Positions 23,734 to 33,675 of a DNA stretch of 46,505 nt are shown here, one piece after another. This DNA comes from T1Sed10-7 sp041686695 (GTDB lineage Bacteria; Actinomycetota; Nitriliruptoria; Nitriliruptorales; Nitriliruptoraceae), in the NCBI GenBank assembly GCA_041686695.1, contig JAWLDJ010000010.1:1-46505 (forward strand). The letters run 5' to 3'. The position numbers were made by a program, and so were the translations under genes. The notes under the pieces are model-generated. The model saw only the letters and a program-made list of their open reading frames with translations, ran no database searches and was not told the DNA's origin. Numbering within the stretch: position 1 is the stretch's first letter; every line of letters begins with the position of its first letter.

Positions 23734-26700
23734 GACGCACCCCCCGGCAGGGCGACCAGGTGCGGACGGCCGGCAGCAGCCGGTCGGTCCGCCGGCTCCG
23801 AGGCCTCGTCGTCGAGGTCGTCGTCGGTGCCGTCCAGGTGGTCGGAGGACAGCGCCACGAGTGCGCGCAGCTCGTCGTCGTCGAGCTCGGTCACCCAGGC
23901 CTCGCCGCTGCCCACCACGGCGTCGGCCAGAGCCCGTTTGCGCTCCAGCAGCTCGGTGATCCGCTCCTCGAGCGTCCCGGCGGTGACCATCCGGTGGACG
24001 GTGACCGCCGAGGTCTGCCCGATCCGATGGGCACGGTCGGTGGCCTGGTCCTCGACCGCCGGGTTCCACCACCGGTCGAAGTGCAGCACGTGGCTGGCCC
24101 GCGTGAGGTTCAGGCCGGTGCCACCGGCGCGCAGGGAGACCAGCAGGATCGGTGGCGCATCGTCATCGGTCTGGAACCGGTGCACCAACTCGTCCCGGCC
24201 CGTCAGGGACACCCCACCGTGGAGGAAGGGCACCTCCGGCAGCCCGAGCCGTGCTGCGAGGTGGTCCTGCAGCAGCTCCCCCATCTCACGGAACTGGGTG
24301 AAGACCAGCGCCCGTTCCCCGGCATCGACGATCTCGGCCAGGATCTCCGAGGCCCGCGCCAGCTTGCCGCTGCGGCCCGGTAGGGGCCCGTCGTCGCGCA
24401 GGTACTGCCGGGGGTGGTTGCAGATCTGCTTCAGGGCCGTCAACAGGGCCAGGATGCGGCCTCGCCGCTCGAAGGCGGTGCCACCGAGGCCGTCGGTGGC
24501 GAACGCCTGCTCGACGGTGGCCTGGTAGAGGGCGGCCTGCTCCCGGGTGAGGGCGCAGGGCACGGTCAGCTCCTGCTTGGGCGGCAGGTCCACGGCGACC
24601 TCGGGGTCGTCCTTGCGGCGTCGCAGGACGAACGGCGCGATCAGCCGGCGCAGCCGGTGCGCCGCCGCTTCGTCGTGCCAGCGTTCGACCGGGACGGCGA
24701 AGCGCTCGTTGAACGCGCGCTGGCTCCCGAGCAGGCGCGGGTTGGTGACATCGATGATGGACCAGAGCTCGGCGAGCCGGTTCTCGAGGGGGGTCCCGGT
24801 CATGGCGACCCGGGCGTGCGCCTGCAACGCGCGCGCCGCACGGGCTCCCTTCGACCCGGGGTTCTTGATCTGCTGAGCCTCGTCGAGGACGACGATGTCC
24901 CACGGCACGTCCTCGAGCAGGCCGATGTCACGGCGCAGCAGCGCGTAGGAGGTGACCACCACCGCCCCCGGCGAGAAGGCGCGTGCGGTGACCGGCCGAT
25001 CGGCGCCATGGTGGCGGATGACGTGCAGCTGCGGCGCGAAACGTGCGATCTCCCGCTCCCAGTTGCCGACCACCGAGGTCGGGCACACCACCAGGTGCGG
25101 GCGGTCCTGTGACCGGGAGGTGAGCAGGGCGATGGCCTGGATCGTCTTGCCCAGACCCATCTGGTCGGCCAGCACGCCACCCATCCCGAGCTCGGTGAGC
25201 CGCTGCAACCAGGCGACCCCCCGCTCCTGGTAGGGCCGGAGCTGCCCGTCGATGCCGACGATGCGGGCCGCACCGGGGGCGTCGGTGCTGCGCAGCCGTT
25301 CGAGCAGCTCGGCGATCGCGCCATCCGCCACCGTCTCCACCGGTCCGAGATCACGCACGTGCAGCTGGCCCGAGAGCGCCGCCGCCAGGGCTTCGGTGAG
25401 CTCCAGCGACGCCGAGCCGCCCGCCAGGGCCGCGATCCTGGCGGCATCCGAGTGGTCGACGTGCACCCAGCGTCCCCGCCACCGCACCAGCGGGGCCTGG
25501 AGGCGCACGATCCGGGTGAACTCCTCCTCGGTCAGGGCGTCCTCACCCAGGGCCACCTCGTACCGCAGGTCGGTGAGGGAGGCGGCACTGAGACCGTCCT
25601 CGACCCCGCTGCGCAGTGCCGACGCCGAGGTGGCTCCGATCCGGGCACGCAGCCGCAGACGGCGCGTCGAGGCATCGATCAGCTCGCCGGGGACCGCCAC
25701 GACGACCCCTGCGGCGCTCAGCGCCTCGCGAGCCTCGCCCAACAGCAGCGCCACCTCCTGCGGGGCCAGCTCCAGCCGGGTGGGTGCGCGCTCGTCCAGG
25801 GCGCGGTCCAGCGGGGCGAACAGGCGGGCAGCGGACGCCAGGCCCCGCACCAGGGTCGCCTCCGGATCGTCGAGCTGGCGCCCCCCCAGGGCCATGTTGC
25901 GGCCCGCTCGCGACCACACCTGTCCCGCGGAGACGCGCTGTTCGGGGTCGGCCGCGGCGCAGAGCCCGATCTCCAGGTGCCAGGCCCCGCCGTCGACGTG
26001 GGCGGCCTCCTCCGGTCCGTCGTCAGCCGGTGGCGGTTCGAGAGCGAGGGTCAGCCTGGCGACGGTGTGACGGGTGGCGCCGAGGATCGGTGCCGCCCAC
26101 GCATCGACGTCCTCGACGAGGTCCTCGGCCGCGACCCGCAGGTGGCTGACCGTGGGGTCGCTGCCGCCGAGCGCGTCCGACCACATCTCGGACCAGGGTC
26201 GTCGGGGGCCACGCCGCCGGGGATCGAGCTCCGGACGCCGGCCCTCGCGGGCGCAGGCGTCCGCCACCCCGTCGAGGAAGGCCAGCAGGAGCTCCTGGGC
26301 GCCCCACGGTTCCCCACTCGGCAACTGCAGCGCATGGGCGGCGACCGGCATCGCCGTCGCCAGGAGCTCGGGCCGTCGGTCGGAGCGGGCGACGGCGCGC
26401 CACACGGCGCGCACCTCACCGGGGGTCTCGGTCGCGACGGCGCCGGGCAGCAGCCGACCCGCGGTCACCAGCTCCAGCGCCAGCTTGGCGGCCACGCTCC
26501 ACGCCAGCACCGAGGTGGCCGGCCTGGCCCACGCCGGCTGGTCCGACCCGGGCGGCATCGCCGCCAGCACCCGCAGCGCCGGCAGCATCGGGAGCCGGCG
26601 CGCTGGCACCGTCGAGGCGACGAAACCGTTCGGCGCGGCACGGAAGGTGGGCAGCTCCATGGGGGCGCCGGCGGGGAGCCCGAGCAGCTCCCCCGCCGCG

Positions 26701-26819
26701 GTCAGCTCGTCCGCCCCGACCTCGGTCCCGTCGTCGGCGGGCACCGACCACAGGGCGAAGCTCCCCGCGGCCGGCACCAGGTCGCCCGGCACGAAGGTGA
26801 GCTGGGGACGAGCGGTCAC
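23730..26819 (-). CDS. SNF2-family DEAD/DEAH-box ATPase/helicase
   Basis: A 1029-residue Swi2/Snf2 ATPase. The N-terminal 480 residues include the SNF2-associated domain (DUF3670 type). The motor follows: motif I DQMGLGKTIQAI (Lys558), Ia VVCPTSVVGNWEREI, II DEAQ, III MTGTPLENRL, and the second lobe with ALVFTQFREMG, LLVSLRAGGTGLNLT and DRAHRIGQ. Members remodel protein-DNA complexes, and some belong to phage-defence or repair systems. GTG 26819 is chosen over ATG 26873 because GGGAG lies five bases upstream and the likely -10 falls inside the longer reading. It is coupled to the SWIM protein gene. Confidence 0.93.
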   Translation of the reverse strand: MTARPQLTFVPGDLVPAAGSFALWSVPADDGTEVGADELTAAGELLGLPAGAPMELPTFRAAPNGFVASTVPARRLPMLPALRVLAAMPPGSDQPAWARPATSVLAWSVAAKLALELVTAGRLLPGAVATETPGEVRAVWRAVARSDRRPELLATAMPVAAHALQLPSGEPWGAQELLLAFLDGVADACAREGRRPELDPRRRGPRRPWSEMWSDALGGSDPTVSHLRVAAEDLVEDVDAWAAPILGATRHTVARLTLALEPPPADDGPEEAAHVDGGAWHLEIGLCAAADPEQRVSAGQVWSRAGRNMALGGRQLDDPEATLVRGLASAARLFAPLDRALDERAPTRLELAPQEVALLLGEAREALSAAGVVVAVPGELIDASTRRLRLRARIGATSASALRSGVEDGLSAASLTDLRYEVALGEDALTEEEFTRIVRLQAPLVRWRGRWVHVDHSDAARIAALAGGSASLELTEALAAALSGQLHVRDLGPVETVADGAIAELLERLRSTDAPGAARIVGIDGQLRPYQERGVAWLQRLTELGMGGVLADQMGLGKTIQAIALLTSRSQDRPHLVVCPTSVVGNWEREIARFAPQLHVIRHHGADRPVTARAFSPGAVVVTSYALLRRDIGLLEDVPWDIVVLDEAQQIKNPGSKGARAARALQAHARVAMTGTPLENRLAELWSIIDVTNPRLLGSQRAFNERFAVPVERWHDEAAAHRLRRLIAPFVLRRRKDDPEVAVDLPPKQELTVPCALTREQAALYQATVEQAFATDGLGGTAFERRGRILALLTALKQICNHPRQYLRDDGPLPGRSGKLARASEILAEIVDAGERALVFTQFREMGELLQDHLAARLGLPEVPFLHGGVSLTGRDELVHRFQTDDDAPPILLVSLRAGGTGLNLTRASHVLHFDRWWNPAVEDQATDRAHRIGQTSAVTVHRMVTAGTLEERITELLERKRALADAVVGSGEAWVTELDDDELRALVALSSDHLDGTDDDLDDEASEPADRPAAAGRPHLVALPGGAS

Positions 26820-26851
26820 GAGGGCTCCCGGACGACGGTGGACGACGGGAC

Positions 26852-26857
26852 AGCGTA
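26852..26857 (-). promoter_or_regulatory. -10 box of the SNF2-SWIM operon
   Basis: TACGCT on the minus strand, about 32 bases before GTG 26819, leaving a short leader that holds GGGAG. Confidence 0.45.
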
Positions 26858-27078
26858 AGGGTTCGTGGCCCATCCGCCGTCGGGCGGGTCCGGTGTCGGC
26901 GCTGTCAGGCAGGTTGCGTCCCCCGGCAGCAGGTCATGGACAGCGAGGACGGGCCCGGTGCATCCTGAAGACGTCGGGCACCGAACCCCATCGGACGCCG
27001 GGCTGCCCGACCACAGGCCTCGCCGACAGCGTCCGGACCACCCGTCGCAGCACCGAACGCTCCCTTGCCCCCATCCCG

Positions 27079-27084
27079 TACCCT
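27079..27084 (+). promoter_or_regulatory. -10 box of the small conserved gene
   Basis: TACCCT, 26 bases before GTG 27111, with GGAGG in between. The rest of the 26820-27110 gap shows no gene. Confidence 0.5.
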
Positions 27085-27110
27085 CTGCTCCCACCCCCCC
27101 GGAGGCGATC

Positions 27111-27377
27111 GTGTCCCACACCACTCACGCGCCCGATACCGCGGTGGCCAACCCGGATGCCGCCACGGAACGCGCTATGGCCTGGCTGCACGACGAGTTC
27201 CCAGGCTGGACGATCGACATCGACGAGACTGCCACCTGGGAAGGTGACCTGCGCTCCCTGTGGATCGCCCGCCGGGAAGGACACCACCCCCAGGCCGAGC
27301 TGTCCGCCGCGAAGCTGCACAGCCGACTGAGTGACTACCTCCAGCGCGAGGAACGTCGCCGGGCGTTCTCGAACTGA
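27111..27377 (+). CDS. Small conserved protein of unknown function, 88 aa
   Basis: An 88-residue soluble protein with the core AWLHDEFPGWTIDIDETATWEGDLRSLWIARREGHHPQAELSAAKLHSRLSDYLQREERRR. It has no membrane segment, Cys cluster or known catalytic motif. The compact, patterned core and clear expression signals (TACCCT -10, GGAGG five bases before GTG 27111) argue that it is real, and similar short proteins are familiar from other actinomycetes. The N-terminal 15 residues are Thr/Ala-rich and variable-looking. A strong hairpin follows at 27418. It is divergent from the SNF2 helicase operon. The function is unknown. Confidence 0.75.
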   Translation: MSHTTHAPDTAVANPDAATERAMAWLHDEFPGWTIDIDETATWEGDLRSLWIARREGHHPQAELSAAKLHSRLSDYLQREERRRAFSN

Positions 27378-27417
27378 GCGACGCGCGGCGGCCGCACGAG
27401 ACGCGGCTCACCACCCC

Positions 27418-27448
27418 GGTGACCCGGCTGGCTTCCAGCCGGGTCACC
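27418..27448 (+). terminator. 14-bp perfect stem, 3-base loop
   Basis: GGTGACCCGGCTGG, loop CTT, then the exact reverse complement. It lies 40 bases after the small gene's stop and 33 before the protease start. Only a short TT follows, as is usual for high-GC terminators. Confidence 0.75.
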
Positions 27449-27480
27449 TTCGTGCGGACGGGCACCAGGACGGACACCGG

Positions 27481-28692
27481 GTGACCCTGCTCGATCTCGT
27501 CCTGCTGCTCGCCCTGGTGACCGCCGTCGGGTCGGGGTGGCGCGCCGGGCTGCTCACGCGCGGGGCCGTCTGGGTCGGGCTGGGGCTCGGGCTCGTCGCC
27601 GCCGCCTGGACGGTGCCGAGCGTCCTCGACCTGATCCCGGCAGCCGAGGCGACGACGCGGTTCCTCGTGGCCGTCAGCACCCTCGCGGCGACCGTCCTGC
27701 TGCTCGCCACGATGCTGGGTCAGTTCGGTCGCCGCCTCGGGCGCCGCATCGGCACCACCTCGCTGGCGGGCCTGGACCGCCTCGGTGGAGCGCTGGCCGG
27801 CGCGGGTCTCGTGCTCGTGGGCGCCTGGCTGTTGCTGCCCGTGACGGCGGAACTGCCCGGGGTCGTGGGTCGTCAGGCGGTCGACGCCATGAGCACCCGG
27901 GTCCTGGCCGAGCACGCCCCGAAGCCGCCGCAGCTGGGTGAGGCCGTGCGCCGTCTCGTGGCCGAGAGCCGCTTCCCGGAGGTCATCGCCGAGCTCGGGC
28001 CCGTGCGCACCGCGGGGCCACCACCGGAGACCGTCGAGCTCGAGGAGGACGTCCTCGCCCGTGCCACCGCGGCGACCGTGCGCGTGACGGCACGTGGCTG
28101 CGGCGCCCGGTACGACGGGTCGGGGGTGACCATCGCCGGTGGTCTGGTCCTGACCAACGCCCACGTCGTGGCGGGCTCGGACCAGATCCAGGTCCGACGT
28201 CCCGACGGCGCCGTGCGGACCGGGCGGGTGGTCAGCTTCGACCCGGAGCGGGACCTGGCGTTGGTGGAGGTGGCCGATCTCGGGCAGCGGCCGTTGCCGC
28301 TCGGCAGCGCCCGGCCCGGCGACGAGGGCGCGGTCATCGGCTATCCCGGTGGCCAACCCGAGCCCCGGGCCGCGGCCGTGCGGGTCCAGCAGCGCCGAAC
28401 GGCGGTCGGCCAGGACATCCATCGCCGCGACGAGACGCGCCGCGAGATCCTCTTCCTGGCCGCGACCCTGCGCCAGGGCGACTCCGGGGCGCCGGTGATC
28501 GACGGCGACGGCAACGTCGTCGGGCTGGTGTTCGCGGTGAGTCCGGACCAGCCGACCACCGCCTACGCCCTCGACCGCACGGAGATCGACGCGATCCTCG
28601 TCGCACCACGGCTCACGGGAGCCACGGGACGCTGCCTCGCGACCGCTCCACTGGCGCAGACCGCCGCACCGGCGCTGACCGCCGCCCGCTGA
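27481..28692 (+). CDS. MarP-like membrane serine protease (CvpA plus trypsin domain)
   Basis: A 403-residue protein. Four hydrophobic helices (about 1-130) form a CvpA/colicin V production-like domain, followed by a periplasmic chymotrypsin-like domain (about 195-385) with catalytic triad His228 (TNAHVVAG), Asp258 (RDLALVEV) and Ser335 (RQGDSGAPV). Cysteines in TARGCGARY and near the C-terminus (TGRCLA) match the disulfide pair of mycobacterial MarP, a protease needed for acid and oxidative stress resistance. GTG 27481 starts just before the first helix, and the upstream in-frame region contains the terminator hairpin. The ribosome site is weak. Confidence 0.9.
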   Translation: MTLLDLVLLLALVTAVGSGWRAGLLTRGAVWVGLGLGLVAAAWTVPSVLDLIPAAEATTRFLVAVSTLAATVLLLATMLGQFGRRLGRRIGTTSLAGLDRLGGALAGAGLVLVGAWLLLPVTAELPGVVGRQAVDAMSTRVLAEHAPKPPQLGEAVRRLVAESRFPEVIAELGPVRTAGPPPETVELEEDVLARATAATVRVTARGCGARYDGSGVTIAGGLVLTNAHVVAGSDQIQVRRPDGAVRTGRVVSFDPERDLALVEVADLGQRPLPLGSARPGDEGAVIGYPGGQPEPRAAAVRVQQRRTAVGQDIHRRDETRREILFLAATLRQGDSGAPVIDGDGNVVGLVFAVSPDQPTTAYALDRTEIDAILVAPRLTGATGRCLATAPLAQTAAPALTAAR

Positions 28693-28735
28693 CCACGGCC
28701 ACCGCACCGGCGGACACCGCGGCGGGACGGGCGTG

Positions 28736-28763
28736 TCACACCCTCGTCGTAGCGTCTGGTGTG
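28736..28763. promoter_or_regulatory. Inverted repeat flanking a -10 box
   Basis: CACACC (28736-28741) and GGTGTG (28758-28763) bracket TAGCGT (28750-28755), a TANNNT-type -10 on the plus strand. A repressor could bind across it. The next start is ATG 28848. Confidence 0.35.
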
Positions 28764-28847
28764 CGGCCATCGACGACCCCGACGCCTGCCGCCACCCGTT
28801 GCGGGCGTCACCGACGACGCGAACGCGCGGTGGCCGAGGAGCCCACC

Positions 28848-29276
28848 ATGCCTGCGCTCATCGCCCCACTGCTGCCGATCGCCGCTGCCGCGGCTGGCGG
28901 CCACGCCTGGGAACTCTCGGCCCTGGCGGTGGCCTGGGGGACCACCACGTGGTGGGCGGCGAAGTGGCTGACACGAGGCGAGCCCTCGCATCGGACCCCG
29001 CCGCCAGAGCCGCGGCGCGCCGACGGGGACCCCCCGCCGCCGCCGAGCTCCTGGCAGGAGCAGGCTCAGCCGATCGTGCGCCGGGCGAAGCCGCGCAGGC
29101 CGATCAGCGCGAGCAGTCCGGTCGAGAGCGCCAGCGCGGCCAGGACGACGGCTGCGGGCATCGTGGGGATCGACGGTGTCATCGCCGCCCGCAGCCCCTC
29201 GCTGACGTACACCAGCGGGTTGGCCAGCACCAGCCACTGCAACCAGGGCACGGCCTCGAGCGCGGTCCACGGGTAG
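28848..29276 (+). CDS. Hypothetical small membrane protein with an antisense-overlapping tail
   Basis: A 142-residue reading frame starting at ATG 28848 with GGAG seven bases upstream. Residues 1-44 hold one or two hydrophobic segments ending in WWAAKWLTRG, followed by a proline-rich stretch (PPPEPRR...PPPPPSSW). From about residue 73 it runs antisense to the end of the ABC permease gene, with no stop until 29276, a 211-bp overlap. The non-overlapping part fills an otherwise empty 373-base gap and looks protein-like, but the tail may be fortuitous. I recognise no family. Confidence 0.45.
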   Translation: MPALIAPLLPIAAAAAGGHAWELSALAVAWGTTTWWAAKWLTRGEPSHRTPPPEPRRADGDPPPPPSSWQEQAQPIVRRAKPRRPISASSPVESASAARTTAAGIVGIDGVIAARSPSLTYTSGLASTSHCNQGTASSAVHG

Positions 29277-29921
29277 TACACCGCCCCGAGGAAGGTCAGC
29301 GGCAGCACCACCACGGAGAACATCAGGCCGATCTGTCGTGGGCTGACGTAGGTACCGAGCGCGAGGCCGAGCGCACCCGACAGCAGGGCCGAGAGCACGA
29401 CCACCACCGCCAGCAACGGGACACTGGTCACGGTCAGGGCCACGGGCGTCGACGGGATCGCCGCCACCATGGGCAGCACGAGCGCACCCGCGGCGACGCT
29501 CTGTACGGCACCGAACAGGATCTTCTCGACGGCCACGGTGGACACCGGGACCGGTGCCATGATCCGGTCCTCGATCTCCTTGGTTCCGCCGAACTCGTTG
29601 GACAGCGGCAGCGCGACGGCGATGATGCCCTGGAAGATCACCGCCACCGCGACGAGCCCCGGAACGAGCACCGTGGCGAACTCGGCACCACCCCTGGCGC
29701 CGATGCCCTGCCCGATCCGGGGGAACAGGTAGGCGAAGACGAACACGAACAGCAGCGGCTGCATGACCGTGCGGGTGAGGAACGCGGGCAGCTCCCGGCG
29801 CAGCACCCGCAGGTCGCGCAGCATCAACCCACCGACCGCGTGGCGCCATGCCCGCAGCGGCGTCGGTTCCCGCTCGAGCGGCGCAGCGGCGGGGTGTGGT
29901 GCCGTCTCCCTCACTTGCGTG

Positions 29922-29929
<8 letters not shown>
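29066..29929 (-). CDS. ABC-2 type exporter permease (DrrB-like)
   Basis: A 287-residue permease with about six transmembrane helices of the ABC-2/daunorubicin-resistance type. The first helix follows LRRELPAFLTRTVMQPLLFVFVFAYLF. Conserved features are the G-x-x-Y-x-x-F-L-x-P-G-like FATVLVPGLVAVAVIFQG, NEFGGTKEIEDRIMAPVPV, and VYYPWTALEAVPWLQWLVLANPLVYVSEGLRAAM. It forms an efflux or lipid-export pump with the adjacent ATPase. GTG 29929 overlaps the ATPase stop by eight bases; a GTG five codons later is possible. The substrate is unknown. Confidence 0.9.
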
Positions 29930-30908
<979 letters not shown>

Positions 30909-30994
30909 CGGTGTCCTCCTCGGTGGTCTCATGCGCAGGCGGGTACGCAGCGGTTCGGCGCCCGAGCCGACCTGGACCGCCGTCGTTGCACGGC

Positions 30995-31702
30995 TCACGC
31001 CGGCCCGAGGGCACGGATCAACGTCTCGACCATGACCGCGTGCACGACGACCGCGGCGATCACGAGCAGGTGGAACACCTCGTGGTAACCGAACCAGGTG
31101 GGTGACGGATCCGGGCGCCGGAGGCCGACGACCGTGGCGCCGACCGTGTAGAGCACGCCGCCGCCCAGCAGCAGGGCCACCACCATGGGACCTGCGCTGA
31201 ACCACAGCCAGGGCAGCAGCGCGACGGGCAGCCACCCGAGCGTGAGGTAGACGGCACTGTTGAAGCCCTTCGGGGGAGCGAAGGGGAGCCACTCGACCAC
31301 GATGCCGAGCAACGACCCCAACGCCATCCCGACCAGCAGCGCGACCGATGCCCAGCCCTCCAGTCCGAGCAGGGCCACGGCGACCCCGGTGCCACCGATG
31401 GCCAGGTAGATGCCGCTGTGGTCGAGCCGGAACAGCCGCTCGTAGGTCGCGGCATCCCAGCGCCTGAGGTGCAGGACGGCGCTGAAGCTGAACATCGCCG
31501 CCATGCCGAGGCTGAAGACGGCCACCGCGACCCGGCCGCTGGGCGGTGTGGTCGCGGTCCACACGACCGCTCCCGGGATCGCGACGAGCGCGGCGAGCAG
31601 ATGCGAGCGGCCGCGGAGCCGGGGTCGCGGCAGGGTCAGCGCGCGTTCGGTGTTGACCGAACGCTCGAGGATGGGACGCTCGTCGGCGGGCTGCTCGACC
31701 AC
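30995..31702 (-). CDS. Hemolysin III / PAQR family membrane protein
   Basis: A 235-residue protein with seven predicted helices. Family residues include SAVLH in TM2, RLDHSGIYLAIGGT, FNSAVYLTLGW and the C-terminal GYHEVFHLLVIAAVVVHAVMV; the His and Asp residues form the PAQR metal site. Bacterial members are implicated in membrane lipid homeostasis, not proven haemolysis. The gene appears leaderless: TAGGGT ends six bases before GTG 31702. It is divergent from the PPOX oxidoreductase, whose promoter is also of this kind. Confidence 0.9.
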   Translation of the reverse strand: MVEQPADERPILERSVNTERALTLPRPRLRGRSHLLAALVAIPGAVVWTATTPPSGRVAVAVFSLGMAAMFSFSAVLHLRRWDAATYERLFRLDHSGIYLAIGGTGVAVALLGLEGWASVALLVGMALGSLLGIVVEWLPFAPPKGFNSAVYLTLGWLPVALLPWLWFSAGPMVVALLLGGGVLYTVGATVVGLRRPDPSPTWFGYHEVFHLLVIAAVVVHAVMVETLIRALGPA

Positions 31703-31708
31703 GGGGCA

Positions 31709-31714
31709 ACCCTA
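31709..31714 (-). promoter_or_regulatory. -10 box of the hemolysin III gene, leaderless
   Basis: TAGGGT on the minus strand, six bases (TGCCCC) before GTG 31702. Confidence 0.55.
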
Positions 31715-31784
31715 CCCGGCGCTCGGCTCGCTCGGCCCTGCCCACCGGGCCGGGGAACACCCTCGACGGACTCGCACATCGTCC

Positions 31785-31790
31785 TAGACT
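31785..31790 (+). promoter_or_regulatory. -10 box of the PPOX operon, leaderless
   Basis: TAGACT, eight bases before ATG 31799. A weak -35-like TCGACG lies 16 bases upstream (31763-31768). Confidence 0.55.
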
Positions 31791-31798
31791 CAGGCGGC

Positions 31799-32263
31799 AT
31801 GAGCCCTCAGATCGCCACCACCGACCGCATCGACCGCGCCGCGCTCGAGCGCTTCATCGCCGATCGGCACCACCACGTGCTGGTCACCTGGCGCCGGGAC
31901 GGCCGTCCGCAGCTGTCACCGGTCACCGGCGGGTTGGTCGATGGCCGGATCGTCGTGGCGACCTATCCCGAACGGGCCAAGGTGGCCAACCTGCGCCGCG
32001 ATCCGCGGGCCACGGTGCTCGTCCTGTCCGACGACTGGGACGGTGCCTGGGTCCAGGTGGAGGGCACCGCCGAGGTGCTCGACCTCCCCGAGGCGGTGGA
32101 GCCGCTGGTGGCCTACTACCGCGCCATCGCCGGTGAACATCCCGACTGGGACGAGTACCGCGAGGCGATGCGAGCACAGGGCAAGTGCCTGCTGCGCGTG
32201 GCCGTCGACAGCTGGGGTCCGATCGCCACCGGCGGCTTCCCACCACGTCTCGCGAGCGGATGA
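31799..32263 (+). CDS. PPOX-class F420-dependent oxidoreductase
   Basis: A 154-residue split-barrel flavin/deazaflavin enzyme. Characteristic are HHHVLVTWRRDGRPQLSPVTGGLVDGRIVVATYPERAKVANLRRDPRATVLVLSDDWDGAWVQVEGTAEVLD, where the RPQLSPV and AKVANLRRDPR blocks mark the F420-binding PPOX group. Substrates vary (biliverdin, aflatoxins, unknown) and cannot be read here. It is the first gene of a plus-strand operon; its stop overlaps the next ATG by four bases. The gene appears leaderless, with no Shine-Dalgarno needed. Confidence 0.87.
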   Translation: MSPQIATTDRIDRAALERFIADRHHHVLVTWRRDGRPQLSPVTGGLVDGRIVVATYPERAKVANLRRDPRATVLVLSDDWDGAWVQVEGTAEVLDLPEAVEPLVAYYRAIAGEHPDWDEYREAMRAQGKCLLRVAVDSWGPIATGGFPPRLASG

Positions 32264-33675
32264 GCGGCGTGGCGACCAGCGCCCCGACCCGCCTGCCCGC
32301 GCTCAGTCGGACCCAGTCGACCGGCCTGGCCGTCGGGCTCCTGGTGTTCGTGGGCACGCTGGTGCTGGAGCTGCCGGGCATCGAGCCGGCCGCCCAGCGC
32401 ATGCTGGCGATCTTCCTCCTGGCGATCGTGCTGTGGATCACCGAGGCGATCCCGCTGGTGGCGACGTCGCTGGTCGTGATCCTCCTGCAGGTGCTCCTGC
32501 TCTCCGACCAGGCCCTGGTGCCCCTCGAGGAGTCCGTGGTGGGCGCCGGCGAGGTGTTCGCGACGCTGGCGGATCCGGTCATCATCCTGTTCATCGGTGG
32601 GTTCCTGATCGCCGATGGCGCCGCCAAGTACGACGTCGACCGCAACCTGGCCGCGCTGTTGCTGCGCCCCTTCGCCGCTGGTGGCGCCCGACGCACCGTG
32701 CTCGGGCTGATGCTGATCACCGCGCTGCTGTCGATGTTCGTGTCCAACACCGCCACCACCGCCACGATGTTCGCCGTCCTGCTCCCCGTCCTGGCCGGGC
32801 TGCCCGCGGGCACGGCGCGCACGGGACTCGCGCTGTCGATCCCGATCGCGGCCAACATCGGCGGCATCGGGACCCCGGTCGGCACCCCCCCGAACGCCAT
32901 CGCCCTGGGCCAGCTGTCCAACCAGGGGATCTCCGTCTCCTTCCTGGACTGGATGTTGCTGGCCATGCCGCTGATGCTGCTGCTGCTGCTCGGCTCGTGG
33001 TGGCTGCTCACCCGACGCTTCATCCCCGCGGACACCCCGCTCGAGATCGACATGACGGCCAGGTTCAACCGGACCCCGCCGGCCATGCTGTTCAGCGCCG
33101 TCGCCGGCCTGACCGTGTTGCTCTGGTTGACCGAGCCGCTGCACGGACTGGCGTCCTCGACGGTGGGGTTCATCCCCGTGGTGCTGCTGCTGGCCACCGG
33201 GGTCCTCGGCGCCAAGGACCTCCAGGGGCTGCAGTGGCACGTGCTCTGGCTGGTGGCCGGCGGCATCGCGCTGGGTGGCGGCATCGGCGCTTCGGGCATG
33301 GACGTCTGGCTCCTGGAGCTGGTCGACTGGGCGGCGCTGCCCGCCACGGGCCTGATCGCCCTGCTGGTGCTGGCCGGGCTCGCGATGTCCACGGTCATCT
33401 CGTCCTCGGCGGCCTCCAACCTGCTCATCCCGCTCGCCCTGAGCCTGGCGGTCGGCCTGTCGCTGAACGCGGCCCTGGTGGCCGTGCTGGTCGCGTTGGC
33501 CTGTGGCCTGGCCATGTCGCTGCCGATCAGCACGCCACCGAACGCCATCGCCTACGCGACCGGTGAGGTCCCGCAGTCCGCCATGATCTTCACCGGGCTG
33601 GTCATCGCCGCGGTCGCCTTCGCCCTGCTGTCGTTCGTGATGCCGACCTGGTGGACGTGGCTGGGCCTGCTGTGA
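32260..33675 (+). CDS. DASS/SLC13 family anion:sodium symporter
   Basis: A 471-residue transporter with about eleven helices. Two SNT-type sites define the family: SNTATTATM in the first half and SSSAASNLL in the second, each accompanied by GTPPNAIA or STPPNAIAYA. These bind Na+ and a carboxylate or sulfate substrate. The N-terminal LWITEAIPLVATSL segment is also typical. Likely substrates are C4-dicarboxylates or sulfate. The start ATG 32260 overlaps the PPOX stop, and the stop overlaps the kinase start (GTGA). The linked two-component system may control or respond to this transport. Confidence 0.92.
   Translation: MSGVATSAPTRLPALSRTQSTGLAVGLLVFVGTLVLELPGIEPAAQRMLAIFLLAIVLWITEAIPLVATSLVVILLQVLLLSDQALVPLEESVVGAGEVFATLADPVIILFIGGFLIADGAAKYDVDRNLAALLLRPFAAGGARRTVLGLMLITALLSMFVSNTATTATMFAVLLPVLAGLPAGTARTGLALSIPIAANIGGIGTPVGTPPNAIALGQLSNQGISVSFLDWMLLAMPLMLLLLLGSWWLLTRRFIPADTPLEIDMTARFNRTPPAMLFSAVAGLTVLLWLTEPLHGLASSTVGFIPVVLLLATGVLGAKDLQGLQWHVLWLVAGGIALGGGIGASGMDVWLLELVDWAALPATGLIALLVLAGLAMSTVISSSAASNLLIPLALSLAVGLSLNAALVAVLVALACGLAMSLPISTPPNAIAYATGEVPQSAMIFTGLVIAAVAFALLSFVMPTWWTWLGLL

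Noticed and set aside
26820..27110. Long upstream extension of the small gene (in-frame from 26865) and a minus-strand frame at 26816-27124
   Set aside because: The ribosome site and -10 box place the start at 27111. The extension has shadow composition and the minus-strand frame has no support.
28759..28971. A 70-codon frame starting at GTG three bases after a -10 box
   Set aside because: The spacing is too short even for a leaderless start and the sequence is Arg/Pro-rich without a hydrophobic or folded pattern. The frame at 28848 is better supported.
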